From Prillingera fragicola (Eukaryota; Basidiomycota; Tremellomycetes; Trichosporonales; Trichosporonaceae): a DNA stretch of 64,000 bases. Position numbers and translations under genes: made by a program. Positions 63,596 to 64,000 of this stretch are shown in pieces; the stretch's first letter is position 1; every line of letters starts with the position of its first letter. The stretch covers positions 806,001 through 870,000 of the forward strand of contig BEDY01000003.1 in NCBI GenBank assembly GCA_002335605.1. The letters run 5' to 3'. Below the pieces are notes generated by a model, which searched no databases, was not told the DNA's origin, and was given only the letters and a program-made list of their open reading frames with translations.

Positions 63596-64000
63596 CTACT
63601 CTGCATACAACCCGTTCTGCACAACATACTCGGCCACAAGTGGCACACACAACCCCTCTAGCCCCTCGACCCCCTTCCCCGACCTCACAGCCTCACGCAC
63701 GCTAGTACTGCTCACGTGTGCTACCCCATCGGGAGCAGGCATCATGCGAACTTTGCCAGCGGCGACCCAAGGCGCGACCTCGGGGCTAGCGAGGAGCGTG
63801 TCCTCGATATCCCGCTCATCGCCTCGCCTAGCACACACGAGCCAAGCAATCGCAAAGAGCTCCTTAAGCGCGGCGTCAATACCACCCGCCGCGGGGTCAT
63901 AGTACTTGGAGTCAAAGATCCGCACAAGCGTATCCGTGCCGACGAGGAAGGTGAGGGCCACATCCGCCTCCGCGCCCAGCCGAGCGCGCAGCGTATCCCG
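63596..64000 (-). CDS. NMNAT-like nucleotidyltransferase, 3' part
   Basis: The frame runs from the right edge (RDTLRARLGAEADVALTFLVG) to a TAA at 63596-63598: 134 residues of the C-terminal part. VALTFLVGTDTLVRIFDSKYY and the VSSTSVREAVRSGKG segment, with the SSTxxR motif, are typical of nicotinamide-mononucleotide adenylyltransferase-like proteins (fungal Pof1-type). The HxGH part must lie outside. The ATG-looking start inside this ORF is not the gene start. It stops 48 bp from the convergent PPR-like gene. Confidence 0.8.
   Translation of the reverse strand, partial: RDTLRARLGAEADVALTFLVGTDTLVRIFDSKYYDPAAGGIDAALKELFAIAWLVCARRGDERDIEDTLLASPEVAPWVAAGKVRMMPAPDGVAHVSSTSVREAVRSGKGVEGLEGLCVPLVAEYVVQNGLYAE

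Overview
The window is nuclear DNA of a fungus, most likely a basidiomycetous yeast of the Tremellomycetes; Trichosporonales is a guess from general look, not a proof. The reasons are GC-rich coding sequence, dense genes on both strands, many very short introns (mostly 32-65 nt) with GTRNGT donors and CTAAC/CTGAC/CTRAY branch sites a few bases before CAG/TAG, pyrimidine-rich leaders, and fungal-type gene sets (three-domain FOL1, CBF1-type bHLH, GAC1-type PP1 subunit). I rebuilt 28 protein genes (two cut by the window edges) and one intron-containing tRNA-Ala(CGC). In the 26 complete genes the spliced lengths, where introns were placed, are whole multiples of three.

Layout. 0-2.4 kb: the 3' end of an unknown Ser-rich gene (+), then a six-exon short-chain dehydrogenase (-). 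2.4-10.2 kb: a GAC1-like glycogen/PP1 targeting subunit (-) with a probable 441-nt 5' UTR intron, followed by about 4.7 kb without any supportable gene. 10.2-16.4 kb: a very glutamine-rich TAF12 (-) and an NHX-type endosomal Na+/H+ exchanger (-). 17-19.2 kb: LSM6 (-) and a CBF1-type bHLH factor (+) fire divergently, then the tRNA. 19.2-21.2 kb is gene-empty. 21.2-28 kb: alpha/beta hydrolase, TatD nuclease, GMC oxidoreductase and an unknown Ser/Pro-rich protein, all on minus. 28.2-32.8 kb: ARPC2 (-) and SYF1 (+) divergent.

32.8-45.4 kb: FOL1 (-) and an ER Hsp90/GRP94 ending in HDEL (+) share a promoter; an isochorismatase-family hydrolase (-), histone H3 (-) and exocyst SEC5 (+) follow, then the ATX1 copper chaperone (+) and the ERV2 sulfhydryl oxidase (-). 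47-64 kb: a 994-residue unknown protein (+), a 14-exon phospholipase D (-), CDC45 (+), a mitoribosomal SOD-like protein (-), an NR2C2AP-like protein (+), an EDC1/PNRC-motif protein (-), a mitochondrial PPR-like protein (+) and the 3' part of an NMNAT-like nucleotidyltransferase (-).

These are mostly conserved housekeeping genes, not a cluster with one job. Loose themes are RNA metabolism (LSM6, SYF1, EDC1-like), ER folding (GRP94, ERV2), transcription and chromatin (TAF12, CBF1, H3) and trafficking/cytoskeleton (SEC5, ARPC2, NHX, PLD). I saw no transposon, CRISPR array, biosynthetic cluster or defence system. The most interesting signals are the ER-retained Hsp90 with a UPRE-like site upstream, the decapping-activator motif in an otherwise unknown protein, stop-free 3n introns in SYF1 and in that same decapping candidate, TCACGTGA sites repeated in divergent promoters near a CBF1 gene, and the 4.7 kb gene-empty stretch.
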